From positions 48,666 through 112,665 of the forward strand of contig DEFO01000062.1 of NCBI GenBank assembly GCA_002350805.1: 64,000 nt of DNA, in the 5' to 3' direction. This DNA is from Prevotella sp. UBA2850. Lineage in GTDB: Bacteria; Bacteroidota; Bacteroidia; Bacteroidales; Bacteroidaceae. The translations under genes were made by a program, and so were the position numbers. The notes under the pieces were generated by a model that saw nothing but the letters and a program-made list of their open reading frames with translations, did no database searches and was not told where the DNA came from. Below are positions 1-8,306 of the stretch, in pieces (the first letter of the stretch is position 1; every line of letters begins with the position of its first letter).

Positions 1-2
1 AG

Positions 3-545
3 ATGATCGAGGCTGCACACTATAAGCTGCACACCACGACCACCGCCGACAAACAAGGCGGTAAGCCCGCACAGAGCGAGTCGCGCACCGTAGCCCTCAT
101 CGACAGCTTCCTCGACTCACTGCCAGCCGACGCCGAGGCAGCCGACAAGCCCAAGCGCAAGCCCACACCTGCCGATGCCGCCGTCGACTATGTGGCCTAC
201 CTGCTCGAGGTTGAGAATGAAACCGAACAGCACGAAGCCGCACCCCAGATGAAGGGACAAGAGCTCATCGACAACTTCATCAACCAGGAGGGCGGCAGAA
301 TAGAACTCAAGGAAATTCCTGAATACCTGCCCAGCATCGCCGCAGACACCGATTTGGAGCAAAAAGACGGCGAAGAAGAGTATTTTACGGAGACTTTGGC
401 ACAAATTTACATCAAACAAGGCCGATATTCCAAGGCTTTAGAAATTATTAAGCGATTAAATTTGAATTATCCAAAAAAAAATGCTTACTTTGCAGACCAA
501 ATCCGGTTTTTGGAAAAATTGATTATAAACAACAATAAAAAATAA
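3..545 (+). CDS. TPR-repeat protein, 3' part (gene runs off the left edge)
   Basis: The reading frame is open to the window edge, so only the C-terminal 180 or so residues are visible. The first two thirds are acidic and low in complexity. The last 45 residues form a tetratricopeptide-like helical pair with the signature LAQIYIKQGRYSKALEII. Its stop lies 8 bases before secG on the same strand. In Bacteroidales a TPR protein commonly sits just upstream of secG, and that order agrees with this one. It is probably co-transcribed with secG. The role is unknown; TPR domains usually mediate protein contacts. I cannot see the true start or any membrane anchor. Confidence 0.75.
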   Translation: MIEAAHYKLHTTTTADKQGGKPAQSESRTVALIDSFLDSLPADAEAADKPKRKPTPADAAVDYVAYLLEVENETEQHEAAPQMKGQELIDNFINQEGGRIELKEIPEYLPSIAADTDLEQKDGEEEYFTETLAQIYIKQGRYSKALEIIKRLNLNYPKKNAYFADQIRFLEKLIINNNKK

Positions 546-553
546 TAAAGAAA

Positions 554-955
554 ATGTACAACTTATTTGTAATCTTCATTGTGATTGCAGCACTGCTGAT
601 GATCGGCATCGTGCTGATTCAAGAGTCAAAAGGAGGCGGCCTTTCATCCAACTTCGCTGCTTCAAATCAGATTATGGGTGTCCGCAAGACCACCGACTTC
701 ATCGAGAAAGCAACATGGGGCCTCGCAGCTGCCATGGTTGTTCTCAGCGTCATCTGCGCTTATGTGGCCCCCTCAGCAGGAACACAAGACCAGAGCGTGT
801 TAGAGAATATTGCCACCGAGCAAAGCACGACCAACCCCAACAACCTGCCAGGTTTCGGAGCTAGTCAGACCAAGCAGGAGGCAGCACCTGCAAAAGATGC
901 CAAACAGGCCGCTCCCGCCAAGGAAACAGCGCCTGCAGCACCTGCAAAAAAATAA
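554..955 (+). CDS. secG: Preprotein translocase subunit SecG
   Basis: This 133-residue protein has the SecG layout: an N-terminal membrane helix (about residues 3-22), a short loop with the conserved QESKGGGL and FAASNQIMG segments, and a second helix (about 53-72). SecG is the small accessory subunit of the SecYEG channel in the inner membrane and assists SecA-driven export. After the second helix there is a 60-residue tail rich in Ala, Pro, Lys and Gln, longer than in Escherichia coli SecG; such tails occur in Bacteroidetes. No promoter is visible in the 8-base gap to the TPR gene, so it is likely read from upstream. Confidence 0.95.
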   Translation: MYNLFVIFIVIAALLMIGIVLIQESKGGGLSSNFAASNQIMGVRKTTDFIEKATWGLAAAMVVLSVICAYVAPSAGTQDQSVLENIATEQSTTNPNNLPGFGASQTKQEAAPAKDAKQAAPAKETAPAAPAKK

Positions 956-978
956 AACGAAAAAAATCACGGGAATTA

Positions 979-1010
979 TTTGGTAATCTCAAATAATTCC
1001 CGTACCTTTG
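979..1010 (+). promoter_or_regulatory. Bacteroidetes-type promoter for tRNA-His
   Basis: TTTG at 979-982, a 20-base spacer and TACCTTTG at 1003-1010 fit the -33/-7 consensus of the Bacteroidetes primary sigma factor. The tRNA starts 29 bases after the -7 box. The spacer overlaps an inverted repeat at 970-1002 (CGGGAATTATTT and AAATAATTCCCG). That hairpin may end secG transcription, though no T-run follows it. Confidence 0.75.
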
Positions 1011-1038
1011 CACTCGCTTTCCAAAAGAAGCGCACATG

Positions 1039-1112
1039 GTGCCCGTAGTTCAGTTGGTTAGAGCGTCAGATTGTGGTTCTGAATGTCGACGGTTCGAGTC
1101 CGTCCGGGCACC
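1039..1112 (+). tRNA. tRNA-His (GTG anticodon)
   Basis: A full cloverleaf can be drawn: acceptor GTGCCCG/CGGGCAC, D-arm starting GTTC, anticodon stem TCAGA/TCTGA enclosing the loop TTGTGGT with anticodon GTG, and T-arm GACGG-TTCGAGT-CCGTC. The base before position 1 is G (1038) and position 73 is C, the G-1:C73 pair specific to tRNA-His. CCA is not encoded, since CA follows C73. It has its own promoter upstream and a terminator downstream, so it is a single-gene transcription unit. Confidence 0.97.
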
Positions 1113-1120
1113 CAACCGAT

Positions 1121-1152
1121 AAGTGGCTGATATATCAGTCACTTATTTTTTT
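1121..1152 (+). terminator. Intrinsic terminator after tRNA-His
   Basis: AAGTGGCTGA (1121-1130) pairs with TCAGTCACTT (1135-1144) with one G-T pair, and a run of seven T follows at 1146-1152. Confidence 0.85.
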
Positions 1153-1199
1153 GCTATCCCTATTTCATTCCTATATATAGCATGTTTCTGGTGAGAAGA

Positions 1200-1230
1200 T
1201 TGCTTTACTCAGGAATTATTTGTATCTTTG
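1200..1230 (+). promoter_or_regulatory. Promoter for the flavodoxin-like gene
   Basis: TTG at 1200-1202, a 20-base spacer and TATCTTTG at 1223-1230. It overlaps the longest open frame (ATG at 1220), which is why the start at 1274 is chosen for the next gene. Confidence 0.75.
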
Positions 1231-1273
1231 CACGCAAGAAAACAGAAATCATCGATTACTAACATTATTATAT

Positions 1274-1936
1274 ATGACCAAAGCATTGTTTGTCAACGGC
1301 AGTCCGCGCAAGAAAGGCAATACGGCGCAGTTGCTGCTGCGTGCCATGGACGGTGCCCGTGAGGCTGGCGCAGAGGTGGAAATGGTGAACCTCTACGATC
1401 GCACCCTCAACTACAAAGGGTGCATGAGCTGCTTCGCCTGTAAACTGAAGGGTGGCAAAAAGGGTGTCTGTTCGTTTAAGGACGACTTGCTGCCCATTCT
1501 TGAGAAAGCAGTCAGCGCCGACGTGCTGGTGTGCGGTTCGCCCAACTACTGCAGCTACCCGTCAGCCATGCTGCGTGCCTTCATGGAGCGGCTGGTGTTC
1601 CCGGCAGTCAACTACTCTGACTACTCGAAGCCGGTAGTGCTGAAACGCATTCACTCGGCGACCATCTACACGATGAACTGCCCCAACGAGGAGCTATACC
1701 GGCAGATGAACTACCACTCGTTGATGGACACTAGTGCCCTGCAACTGGGTATGTTCGGACCTACGGAGATTCTCTGTTCGTACGATACCTACCAATTCAA
1801 CAACTACGACCGCTACGACGCTGCCGGATTCAATGAGCCTCACAAGGCCGAGGTCCGGGCCAACATATTCCCCCGTGATCTGGAACGTGCCTACGAGCTG
1901 GGCAAACGGTTAGTGGAACAATGTCAGACAGAGTAG
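1274..1936 (+). CDS. NAD(P)H-dependent FMN reductase / flavodoxin-family oxidoreductase
   Basis: A 220-residue protein starting MTKALFVNGSPRKKGNT, the phosphate-binding loop of the flavodoxin-like NAD(P)H:FMN reductase family. It is followed by a cysteine-containing stretch (YKGCMSCFACKL, about residues 45-56), which suggests an iron-sulfur or disulfide site as in iron-sulfur flavoproteins. The substrate is unknown; relatives reduce quinones, flavins or azo compounds in the cytoplasm. The start at 1274 is preferred because upstream Met codons fall in the promoter. It heads a tight co-directional run (9-base gap to the next gene, then 6) and is probably the first gene of that operon. Confidence 0.85.
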   Translation: MTKALFVNGSPRKKGNTAQLLLRAMDGAREAGAEVEMVNLYDRTLNYKGCMSCFACKLKGGKKGVCSFKDDLLPILEKAVSADVLVCGSPNYCSYPSAMLRAFMERLVFPAVNYSDYSKPVVLKRIHSATIYTMNCPNEELYRQMNYHSLMDTSALQLGMFGPTEILCSYDTYQFNNYDRYDAAGFNEPHKAEVRANIFPRDLERAYELGKRLVEQCQTE

Positions 1937-1945
1937 ACAAGCAGG

Positions 1946-2668
1946 ATGAGTACGTTTACAGAGTATTTCCTCAGAAGCCAGGAGCGTAACGGCATGCGTG
2001 ATGAACAGCTGGCCATTCACTCGTGCCCCGAGCTGATAGAGTGTATCCGCGAGGTGGGCTTCCTGCCGTTGTTGGAAAGCGGCATACAGGGCTATAGTGC
2101 CGAGGCCATGCTGGCAGAGGAATGCCGGTTTACGCAGTTCCCCGACGGTTCGTGGGAGTGGCCGCTATGGCAATGGAAGGGCTCTGTGGTGCGTGAGGGC
2201 AACTGTGTCTACGGTAAATTCTTCGCTGGCAAGGCCGGATTCATCAGTCGCGAGTGGTGGCCCGACTTCTGCAACTGGCGACGCAGCAACCACCCGGCAC
2301 CCGAGGAGGGAAGCATCGAGGAGGCCATTCTGGTGACCTTGAGAGAGCATGGCAGCATGATAGCCCGTGAACTGCGGGCCGCCTGCGACTTCACGGGTAA
2401 GAACATGCGCTCGAGGTTCGATGCCTATGTGGGCCGCCTGCAGATGGGCACCCGCATCGTGACCGAGGACTTTGTCTATCCGGTGGACAAGCACGGACGG
2501 GAGTACGGTTTCGGATGGTCGTTGCTCACCACCCCCGAGCAATGGCTGGGCAGGGAGGCCTGCCAATGCAAACGCACACCCACGGAGTCGTATCAGCGCA
2601 TGGAGGAGCATCTGTCGCACCTGCTGCCCCATGCCACCGGGAAGCAAATCGAGAAACTATTGAAATAA
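1946..2668 (+). CDS. AlkZ/YcaQ-related winged-helix protein
   Basis: This 240-residue protein resembles AlkZ-related proteins of Bacteroidetes, distant relatives of the YcaQ/AlkZ DNA glycosylases that unhook alkylated or crosslinked bases. The visible signs are Trp-rich FPDGSWEWPLWQWKG near residues 65-80 and a helical segment with GSMIARELR around 136. I do not find the catalytic QxQ motif of true AlkZ, so glycosylase activity is doubtful. The gene lies between the flavodoxin-like reductase (9-base gap) and the acyl-ACP thioesterase (6-base gap), so it is surely co-transcribed, but the neighbours do not explain its job. Confidence 0.65.
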   Translation: MSTFTEYFLRSQERNGMRDEQLAIHSCPELIECIREVGFLPLLESGIQGYSAEAMLAEECRFTQFPDGSWEWPLWQWKGSVVREGNCVYGKFFAGKAGFISREWWPDFCNWRRSNHPAPEEGSIEEAILVTLREHGSMIARELRAACDFTGKNMRSRFDAYVGRLQMGTRIVTEDFVYPVDKHGREYGFGWSLLTTPEQWLGREACQCKRTPTESYQRMEEHLSHLLPHATGKQIEKLLK

Positions 2669-2674
2669 AGAAGA

Positions 2675-3391
2675 ATGGTGTACAGTTTAACCTATAAGGT
2701 AACAACCAGCACCTGCGACAGTGAGGGACGGCTGAAACTCTATTCCGCCCTTCAGATGATGCAGGACTGCTCGGAGATGTGGATTGACAGCGAGCCGTGC
2801 GTGAAACGCTATTTCGCCGAGCAGAACATGGCGCAGTTGCTGGCATCGAGACAGGTGGAGATTGTGCGTGTGCCCGTCTATAAGGAAGAACTGACGGTCA
2901 CCACGTCGGTTTATGAGATGAAACCTATGTTCGGCTTTCGCAACACCTTCATCTACGATGCCGAGGGGCGCCCGTGCTACAAGACATGGAGCATGGGTGC
3001 CTTTGTCGACAAGGCGACAGGCAAGCTGAAACGCGTTGACAGCGCAACCATCGCCGCCATGAGCCTGGAACCGCAGCTCAACATGCACTATGGCGACCGC
3101 CGCATCATACTGCCCAAAGAAGGGGGAACCAGCGCCGACCCCATCGCGGTGATGAAGGCCGACATCGACTATAACCGTCATGTGAACAATGCCAACTATA
3201 TACGTATGGCCATGGAACTGCTGCCCAATGGCTTCAAGGTGGGGAGCATGCGTATGGAATACCGTATACCGGCCCGGCTGGGTGACACCCTGCTGCCTAT
3301 TGTCTACGAAACGCCCGGCACCATCATCGTGGCGCTGTTGACAGGTCAGGAGGTGAGCACCCTAGTGGAGTTCTGCGAACGGAAAGAGTAA
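2675..3391 (+). CDS. Acyl-ACP thioesterase
   Basis: A 238-residue double-hotdog protein of the FatA/FatB-like bacterial family (Acyl-ACP_TE). It hydrolyses acyl-ACP to release free fatty acids in the cytoplasm. The conserved DYNRHVNNANYI segment (about residues 166-177) carries the Asn/His pair of the active site, and the N-terminal half has the usual SALQMMQDCSE helix. The length matches bacterial members of about 240-250 residues. It starts 6 bases after the AlkZ-related gene stops, so it is in the same operon. Confidence 0.88.
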   Translation: MVYSLTYKVTTSTCDSEGRLKLYSALQMMQDCSEMWIDSEPCVKRYFAEQNMAQLLASRQVEIVRVPVYKEELTVTTSVYEMKPMFGFRNTFIYDAEGRPCYKTWSMGAFVDKATGKLKRVDSATIAAMSLEPQLNMHYGDRRIILPKEGGTSADPIAVMKADIDYNRHVNNANYIRMAMELLPNGFKVGSMRMEYRIPARLGDTLLPIVYETPGTIIVALLTGQEVSTLVEFCERKE

Positions 3392-3424
3392 AAAACATCA
3401 ACCAAACACTTAACCAATATCATT

Positions 3425-4162
3425 ATGCGTAAAAGCCTCTTCAGTCTGCTCGCCACCAGCCTGTTGCTCGTTGCCTGCGGACCATCAACCACCAAGAATG
3501 AAACAGATATGGAATTTGTAGACCAAGTGAAAGTGGCCCTCGCCGACAGTGGCCGTATCGACCTCCATGCGTTGCAGTGGACCCGAGAGCCGGGGGCATT
3601 CTCTATCAACGGCGACACCATCGTCATCACCACTGCTGCGCACACCGACCTCTGGCAGCGCACCTACTACCATTTCCAAAACGACAATGCGCCAGTACTG
3701 CAGATGAGCACCCGCGAAAAGTTCTTCAGCTTTGTGGTGAAGACCGACTTCACACAGAGCCACCACCGTTTCGACCAGTGCGGCATCGTGATGTATCTCG
3801 ACAGCGAGAACTGGCTGAAGGGCTCGGTGGAATATGAGAACGACAAGTTCCAGCATCTGGGCAGCGTCGCCACAAACAACGGCTACTCCGACTGGGCCAC
3901 CACGGCCATTCCCGCCGACGTGAAGACCATGTGGTACCGCTTCTCACGCCGTGAGGACGACTACTGCATCGAGTGCTCTACCAACGGACAGGACTTCAGT
4001 CAGATGCGCATCTGCCACATGCAGGCCGCTGCCGACGAGATTCGTTTCGGCATCTATGCCTGCTCGCCCGAGGAGTCGACGTTCACCGCCGTATTCTCCG
4101 ACATGAAGATCACCGAGTGTATGTGGAAGGCACACGACGGCCAGCAGCCCGACCAGCAGTAG
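3425..4162 (+). CDS. DUF1349 lipoprotein
   Basis: A 245-residue protein beginning with a lipoprotein signal (MRKSLFSLLATSLLLVACG, lipobox LVAC, Cys at about residue 18), so it is probably anchored in a membrane facing the periplasm or surface. The rest fits the DUF1349 beta-sandwich, a concanavalin-like fold related to yeast YbbA/Regulation-of-enolase proteins. Typical stretches are HHRFDQCGIVMYLDSENW and the Trp-rich WLKGSVEYEN region. Members are thought to bind or act on carbohydrate but no reaction can be read from the sequence. It follows the thioesterase by 33 bases and may end that operon. Confidence 0.78.
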   Translation: MRKSLFSLLATSLLLVACGPSTTKNETDMEFVDQVKVALADSGRIDLHALQWTREPGAFSINGDTIVITTAAHTDLWQRTYYHFQNDNAPVLQMSTREKFFSFVVKTDFTQSHHRFDQCGIVMYLDSENWLKGSVEYENDKFQHLGSVATNNGYSDWATTAIPADVKTMWYRFSRREDDYCIECSTNGQDFSQMRICHMQAAADEIRFGIYACSPEESTFTAVFSDMKITECMWKAHDGQQPDQQ

Positions 4163-4193
4163 TTTTTTACAAGTTGAGAACTGAGAGGTGAAA

Positions 4194-4285
4194 GTTGAGA
4201 GGTATGATTACCTTTACAATTGAGCCAAGCTAGAGTCACCATCCGACAGGCCTCTCCCCCTCGGGGGAGATGGAGGGGACTTTTT
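4194..4285 (+). repeat. 3'-end dispersed repeat, copy 1 (plus orientation)
   Basis: The core GAGAGGTATGATTACCTTT (4197-4215) is preceded by purine-rich GTTGAGAACTGAGAGG-type sequence. It is followed by a 70-bp stretch ending in a GC-rich palindrome (CTCCCCC/GGGGGAG, about 4253-4267). The core itself is a small palindrome, AGGTA-TGAT-TACCT, then TTT. The copy lies 35 bases after the DUF1349 stop, in the sense direction. Related copies are at 6383-6420 (minus), 10116-10165 (minus), 11011-11045 (minus) and 40501-40543 (plus). Confidence 0.85.
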
Positions 4286-4334
4286 GATAATTGAGAATTG
4301 ACAATGGACAATGGATAATTGCCTTGCGGGTTTC

Positions 4335-5441
4335 TCAATCCTCACTATAATTATGGTCAACAACGATGACCACCCGCATATCGGGCACCAATGGCTGTAT
4401 CTCCTGAGTCAGCGAATGGATGAGGGCTGCATCGTCGTGTACCGTAATGTCGGGCACCACATCGACCGACAGCATCTGGTCTTTCTCTGAACAATAGAAA
4501 CCATGCACCTGCACAATCTCCTTGCGCGCTGCCAGTGTCTGCATCACCGTGGCCTGCAAGGCAGCCCTGCGGTTATCTCCCGTGGCAATGGCATAGACAC
4601 CCACGGTCATAATAATCCCATGACGCTCAAACAACAAAGTGGATATCTTGCGGGTTAGCCCATGGATGTCATAAGCCGTCATGGTGTCATACACATTGAT
4701 ATGCAGCGAGCCTATCATCACGTCGGGACCATAATTGTGCACTATCAGGTCGAAGACGCCATGCACCCCCTCAAAGGCCAGCACTTCCTGCTTGATCTGT
4801 CTCACAAGCTCTTCCGACACCTTGGCGCCCAGGAGTTCGTTCACCGGCGAGGCCAGCATCTCCACTCCTGCCTTGATGATGACCAGCGAGATGAGAGCAC
4901 CGAGGATACCATCTAGCGAGATACCGAACAACAGCATGACACCTGCCGACACCAGAGTAGCCAGCGTGATAATGGCATCGAACAGTGCATCTGAGCCCGA
5001 GGCTATCAGCGCGTCGCTCTTCAACAGCTCTCCCTTCCGCTTCACATACCTGCCGAGCACCAGTTTCACCACAATGGCCACCACGATGACCACCAGCGTC
5101 ACTGTGGTATATACAGGCTCTGTGGGATGGAATATCTTCTTCACCGACTCGATGAGCGAGGTGATGCCCGCAGAGAGCACAATCACGGCTATGATGATGG
5201 CGCTGAAATACTCAATGCGTCCGAAGCCAAAGGGATGCTGACGGTCGGCAGGGCGCTGCGACAGTCGGGTTCCTACGATGGTGATGACACTCGAGAGGGC
5301 GTCACTCAGATTGTTCACGGCATCCATTACAATTGCCACACTACTAGCCAGGATGCCTACAACTGCCTTGAATACGGCCAGCAACACATTGGCAACAATA
5401 CCAACGATGCTGGTCTTGATGATTTGCGAACTACGGTCCAT
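4335..5441 (-). CDS. Cation diffusion facilitator (CDF) family transporter
   Basis: A 368-residue inner-membrane protein of the CDF/ZnT family, which exchanges divalent metals such as Zn, Fe or Mn for protons. Six membrane helices can be drawn in the first 215 residues. The metal-site motifs are DAVNNLSD (about 40-47) in helix 2 and SDALFDA (about 150-156) in helix 5. HPFGFGRIEYFSA follows helix 2, as in the family. The C-terminal 150 residues are the cytoplasmic metal-sensing domain, followed by an extra 75 residues with a second ferredoxin-like repeat. The metal cannot be predicted from the sequence alone. The gene stands alone, convergent with the DUF1349 gene. Confidence 0.9.
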   Translation of the reverse strand: MDRSSQIIKTSIVGIVANVLLAVFKAVVGILASSVAIVMDAVNNLSDALSSVITIVGTRLSQRPADRQHPFGFGRIEYFSAIIIAVIVLSAGITSLIESVKKIFHPTEPVYTTVTLVVIVVAIVVKLVLGRYVKRKGELLKSDALIASGSDALFDAIITLATLVSAGVMLLFGISLDGILGALISLVIIKAGVEMLASPVNELLGAKVSEELVRQIKQEVLAFEGVHGVFDLIVHNYGPDVMIGSLHINVYDTMTAYDIHGLTRKISTLLFERHGIIMTVGVYAIATGDNRRAALQATVMQTLAARKEIVQVHGFYCSEKDQMLSVDVVPDITVHDDAALIHSLTQEIQPLVPDMRVVIVVDHNYSED

Positions 5442-5644
5442 AGGGCACTGTGTAATATATATTATTTCTACTCCTAATGGTAATTATTGATAAAACGCCG
5501 CAAAATTACTCAAAATAATTCATTTCCTCTAACATTCCCACACACAAAACGCCATCTCCACCCGTCAATTCTATTTTTTTGTCCGAAATCGTGAAAAAAC
5601 ACATCTTCATATCCCTTTTCTGCCTGTTTTTTTTCATTTTTCCT

Positions 5645-5658
5645 TATTTTTGCGGAGG
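5645..5658 (+). promoter_or_regulatory. -7 box and Shine-Dalgarno of the exported flavin reductase gene
   Basis: TATTTTTG at 5645-5652 is followed at once by GGAGG (5654-5658), a rare clear Shine-Dalgarno for this phylum. GGAGG sits 9 bases from an ATG at 5667 that opens the 3-codon frame M-T-I-stop. Its TGA overlaps the real start codon at 5676 as ATGA. Confidence 0.5.
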
Positions 5659-5675
5659 AATAAAAACATGACGAT

Positions 5676-6263
5676 ATGAAGAAGACACTTTTCACAGCCC
5701 TGCTGGCCAGTATGCTGATAGCAGTTGCCAGCCCCCTCTCCGCTCAGGAGGAAAACGGATTCAAGAAGATCAACGTCCGCGAGGACTTCGCCGAGAACGG
5801 GTTCCAGTGGTTCCACGATGCCGAGTTGCTGGCTGCCGGCGACAAGACCAAGAGCAATGCCATGACCATCGGCTGGGGAGGCATCGGCACCCTTTGGGGA
5901 CGCACCGCCCTCACGGTATATGTGGCTGAGAAACGCTACACCAAGGAGTTCATGGACAAGGCCGAATACTTTACCGTGATGGCCTTCGACGTGGAGCACA
6001 GCAACGTATTGCGCTACATGGGCACCAAGAGCGGGCGTGACGGTGACAAGACACAGGCTCTCGGACTGCACACGGCCTACACCGCCAACGGCACTCCCTA
6101 CTACACCGAGGCCTCGTTGGTCATCGAATGTAAGATCATGTATGCCGCCCCCTTCGATCCAGACCACTTCAAGAGCGAGGTGCCCAAGCGCATGTACAGC
6201 CATTTCCCCGCCGGCATCCACTCCATGTACATTGGCGAGGTGGTCAATGCCTGGCAGAAGTAA
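5676..6263 (+). CDS. Exported flavin reductase-like protein
   Basis: A 195-residue protein with a signal peptide (residues 1-23, cleavage near LSAQE) and a flavin-reductase-like split barrel. The visible family segment is NAMTIGWGGIGTLWGRTAL (about 54-72), which matches the FMN-binding strand and turn of the family. Most relatives are cytoplasmic, so the signal peptide is a notable addition; Bacteroidetes do have exported members. The role is unknown. The start at 5676 gives the proper MKK signal peptide and is coupled to an upstream 3-codon frame. Confidence 0.78.
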   Translation: MKKTLFTALLASMLIAVASPLSAQEENGFKKINVREDFAENGFQWFHDAELLAAGDKTKSNAMTIGWGGIGTLWGRTALTVYVAEKRYTKEFMDKAEYFTVMAFDVEHSNVLRYMGTKSGRDGDKTQALGLHTAYTANGTPYYTEASLVIECKIMYAAPFDPDHFKSEVPKRMYSHFPAGIHSMYIGEVVNAWQK

Positions 6264-6339
6264 AAAGCGAAAAGAGGTTCAAAGACCTTACCTAACCTCC
6301 CCTCAGGGGAGAAACCAGTTACCCCTCAATCCGGCAGGC

Positions 6340-6420
6340 ACCCTCCCACTCTGGGGGAGAGGCCTGCCGGATGTTGACTCATCTTGGCTCAATTGTAAAG
6401 GTAATCATACCTCTCAACTC
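6340..6420 (-). repeat. 3'-end dispersed repeat, copy 2 (minus orientation)
   Basis: On the minus strand this copy matches the 4194-4229 sequence for more than 35 bases, and then less closely through the GC-rich palindrome. It lies after the stop of the LUD gene in the sense direction. With copy 1 it forms an inverted pair around the CDF and flavin reductase genes. Confidence 0.85.
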
Positions 6421-6462
6421 TCTGTTAAAGAACTTGTCACTTAGACCATCTCTTAACTGTTA

Positions 6463-7098
6463 TCAATACCCCACGGGCTCGTCGGTCAGTATAACGATAT
6501 GTCGGCCGGCAGGATGAGACATGCGCTGAATGCTCACATAGTTGCAGATACTCTCCGCTGACAGGCAGTTGTGGCAAGTGCCATCGGCCTGACAGGGAGT
6601 GTTGTTCGCAAACCGCGCCATATTCACCGGAGCCGCCGTCGAGCGTGCGCGCTTCACTGCGGCATCCAGGTCCTGGCACACCTTCTTCAGGCTCACCACC
6701 AGTATCACATGTTCCGGTCCCCAGGTAATGGCCGCCACGCGGTTGCCGTTGCCGTCGATGTTCACCATGATGCCGTCCTCGCTCATGGCATTCACACTCG
6801 CCAGGTAGTAGTCACACTCGAAAGCCTTGCGGTACATGCGCACTTTGTCCTCGGCAGTTGTCACCTCATCACGGTCGAACACCTGGTAGTTGCCCTCCTT
6901 CAGCATCCTCGTCACACCCGTGTCGCGGATACTCATCGAGCCGCCCCATGTCACGCTGCTCCCCTCGGGAATCAGCTCACGCACCTTGCCGACGATGTCG
7001 GCAGCCGTCTTGCAATAATAACTCTCGTAATGGCGGCGCGCCAGGTTTTTCATCAGTCGCTGCGCCAGCCGTTCGTTTCTCATTTCTGTTGGTGTCAT
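6463..7098 (-). CDS. LUD-domain protein (LutC/YkgG-like)
   Basis: A 211-residue protein with the LUD fold (DUF162). Its hallmark segments are GSSVTWGGSMSIRDTGV (about 46-62), ASVNAMSEDGIMVNIDGNGN (about 97-116) and AAITWGPEHVILV. It ends with a Cys cluster of spacing CX5CX2CX6C (TPCQADGTCHNC then ICN), which looks like a metal or iron-sulfur site. LUD proteins of the lactate utilisation system pair with LutA/LutB, but those are absent here, so the role of this stand-alone form is open. The start at 7098 is chosen because upstream Met codons fall inside the promoter. Confidence 0.85.
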   Translation of the reverse strand: MTPTEMRNERLAQRLMKNLARRHYESYYCKTAADIVGKVRELIPEGSSVTWGGSMSIRDTGVTRMLKEGNYQVFDRDEVTTAEDKVRMYRKAFECDYYLASVNAMSEDGIMVNIDGNGNRVAAITWGPEHVILVVSLKKVCQDLDAAVKRARSTAAPVNMARFANNTPCQADGTCHNCLSAESICNYVSIQRMSHPAGRHIVILTDEPVGY

Positions 7099-7135
7099 AG
7101 CAAATGTGTTTCTTCGTTTTGTTTTTGTTCTTCTG

Positions 7136-7167
7136 CAAAAATACGAAGAATCGGCGAGAAACACAAA
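7136..7167 (-). promoter_or_regulatory. Promoter for the LUD gene
   Basis: On the minus strand TTTG (7167-7164), a 20-base spacer and TATTTTTG (7143-7136) lie 38 bases before the chosen start codon at 7098. Confidence 0.75.
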
Positions 7168-7296
7168 TCATTTCGCATGAAAACACACACGAATTATTAA
7201 TGACACAAACCGGCGGCTTAATTGTGCATTATGCATTATGAACTAAACATTGTGCATTTTGTGTTATGAACTATGCATTATCAACTTCCCAGTCCC

Positions 7297-8190
7297 TCAA
7301 TACGTGTAGGCCGAAGTGCCCTCCCAGTTGGCGTCGGCCGTCAGCGCGAACGTCGTCTGCCCCGATGAGCCGCCCGTGAAAAGTGAGCCAGTGAACTGCG
7401 AGATGGTGTTACGCCTCATGGGCACATCGGTAAACAGCATCTCCTTCACCGTCCCGTCGGCGGCATCCTGGGCCGTCACCGTCATCTTCAGCGTTCCCTC
7501 CTCGCCGTGCAGGAAGGTATAGGCACAGAACTCCTGTCCCTTCGCCGTCGAGCTGACGTTACGAATCTCTGTCTGTTTCGAGTTCACACAGCCGTAGCCT
7601 GTCAGACCGTTGAGCGTGCTGCTGCCGCCCGTATAATAGAATTTCATTTTCTTTACGTCGGAAGGTATCTCGTCGGCCACCACCAGTTTGAACATCGCGA
7701 CCACCCGCCTCAACTCCACGTCGTAGGTCTTTTGGTCATCCACCTCTATCTCAGCACAATAATAGAACGTGTCCGTCACTTTATTGTCGGGGAAGGTAAT
7801 CTTCTCGATGTTCGTGGTCGTGGCGTTGCCCGAGCAGCTGTGCGCCAGTATCAGCACCCGGTAGGTGCCGGGCTCTATGCTGAGCGACAAGGAGCCAAAG
7901 TTCTCATCGTCGGCTTTCTGGTTGACCGCTTTCAACCGGTTGTTCTCCATGTCGTAGAGAGCCAGGTTGATTTTATCACACACATCCCTCACGGCGGCGC
8001 GTGTCACCGTCGTCGGGTCGTTGAAGCGGGTCTGCTCAAAACTCATGACACGAAAGGTCAGTTTCACCCCGTCATTTCTCTCCTCAGGATCTTCCTTGTT
8101 CAAGTCGTCAATGCTTACTTTCTCACATGCAGCCAGCAGCAATAGGGCCATGAATAATGGGAATAATGCACATGTTTTTTTCATAGTCAT
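7297..8190 (-). CDS. FimB/Mfa2-family fimbrial-anchor-like lipoprotein
   Basis: A 297-residue lipoprotein: signal peptide with lipobox LLAAC (Cys at about residue 22), then an acidic linker and two beta-rich halves. It has the features of the FimB/Mfa2 group, whose members anchor Bacteroidales type V fimbriae to the outer membrane: VKLTFRVMSFEQTRF near the N-terminus, KINLALYDMENNRLKAV, IEPGTYRVLILAHSC (about 106-120) and VELRRVVAMFKLVV (about 157-170). No fimbrillin gene lies nearby, so it is a stand-alone member and its partner is unknown. Start can be 8190 or 8184. A minus-strand -7 box TATCTTTG lies at 8222-8215. Confidence 0.75.
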   Translation of the reverse strand: MTMKKTCALFPLFMALLLLAACEKVSIDDLNKEDPEERNDGVKLTFRVMSFEQTRFNDPTTVTRAAVRDVCDKINLALYDMENNRLKAVNQKADDENFGSLSLSIEPGTYRVLILAHSCSGNATTTNIEKITFPDNKVTDTFYYCAEIEVDDQKTYDVELRRVVAMFKLVVADEIPSDVKKMKFYYTGGSSTLNGLTGYGCVNSKQTEIRNVSSTAKGQEFCAYTFLHGEEGTLKMTVTAQDAADGTVKEMLFTDVPMRRNTISQFTGSLFTGGSSGQTTFALTADANWEGTSAYTY

Positions 8191-8306
8191 TCAGATAATT
8201 GTTTCTTCTTCCCACAAAGATAGCAAAGATTTGAGGATGATGGGCGAAATATGAATATTATTTTACATTATTTAAACTTTGTCACCTGTAAAGACAGCAA
8301 AAGAAA

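Noticed and set aside
4194..6420. Composite transposon bounded by inverted repeats
   Set aside because: No transposase is inside, and the same repeat occurs singly at three other gene ends, so dispersed repeats explain it.
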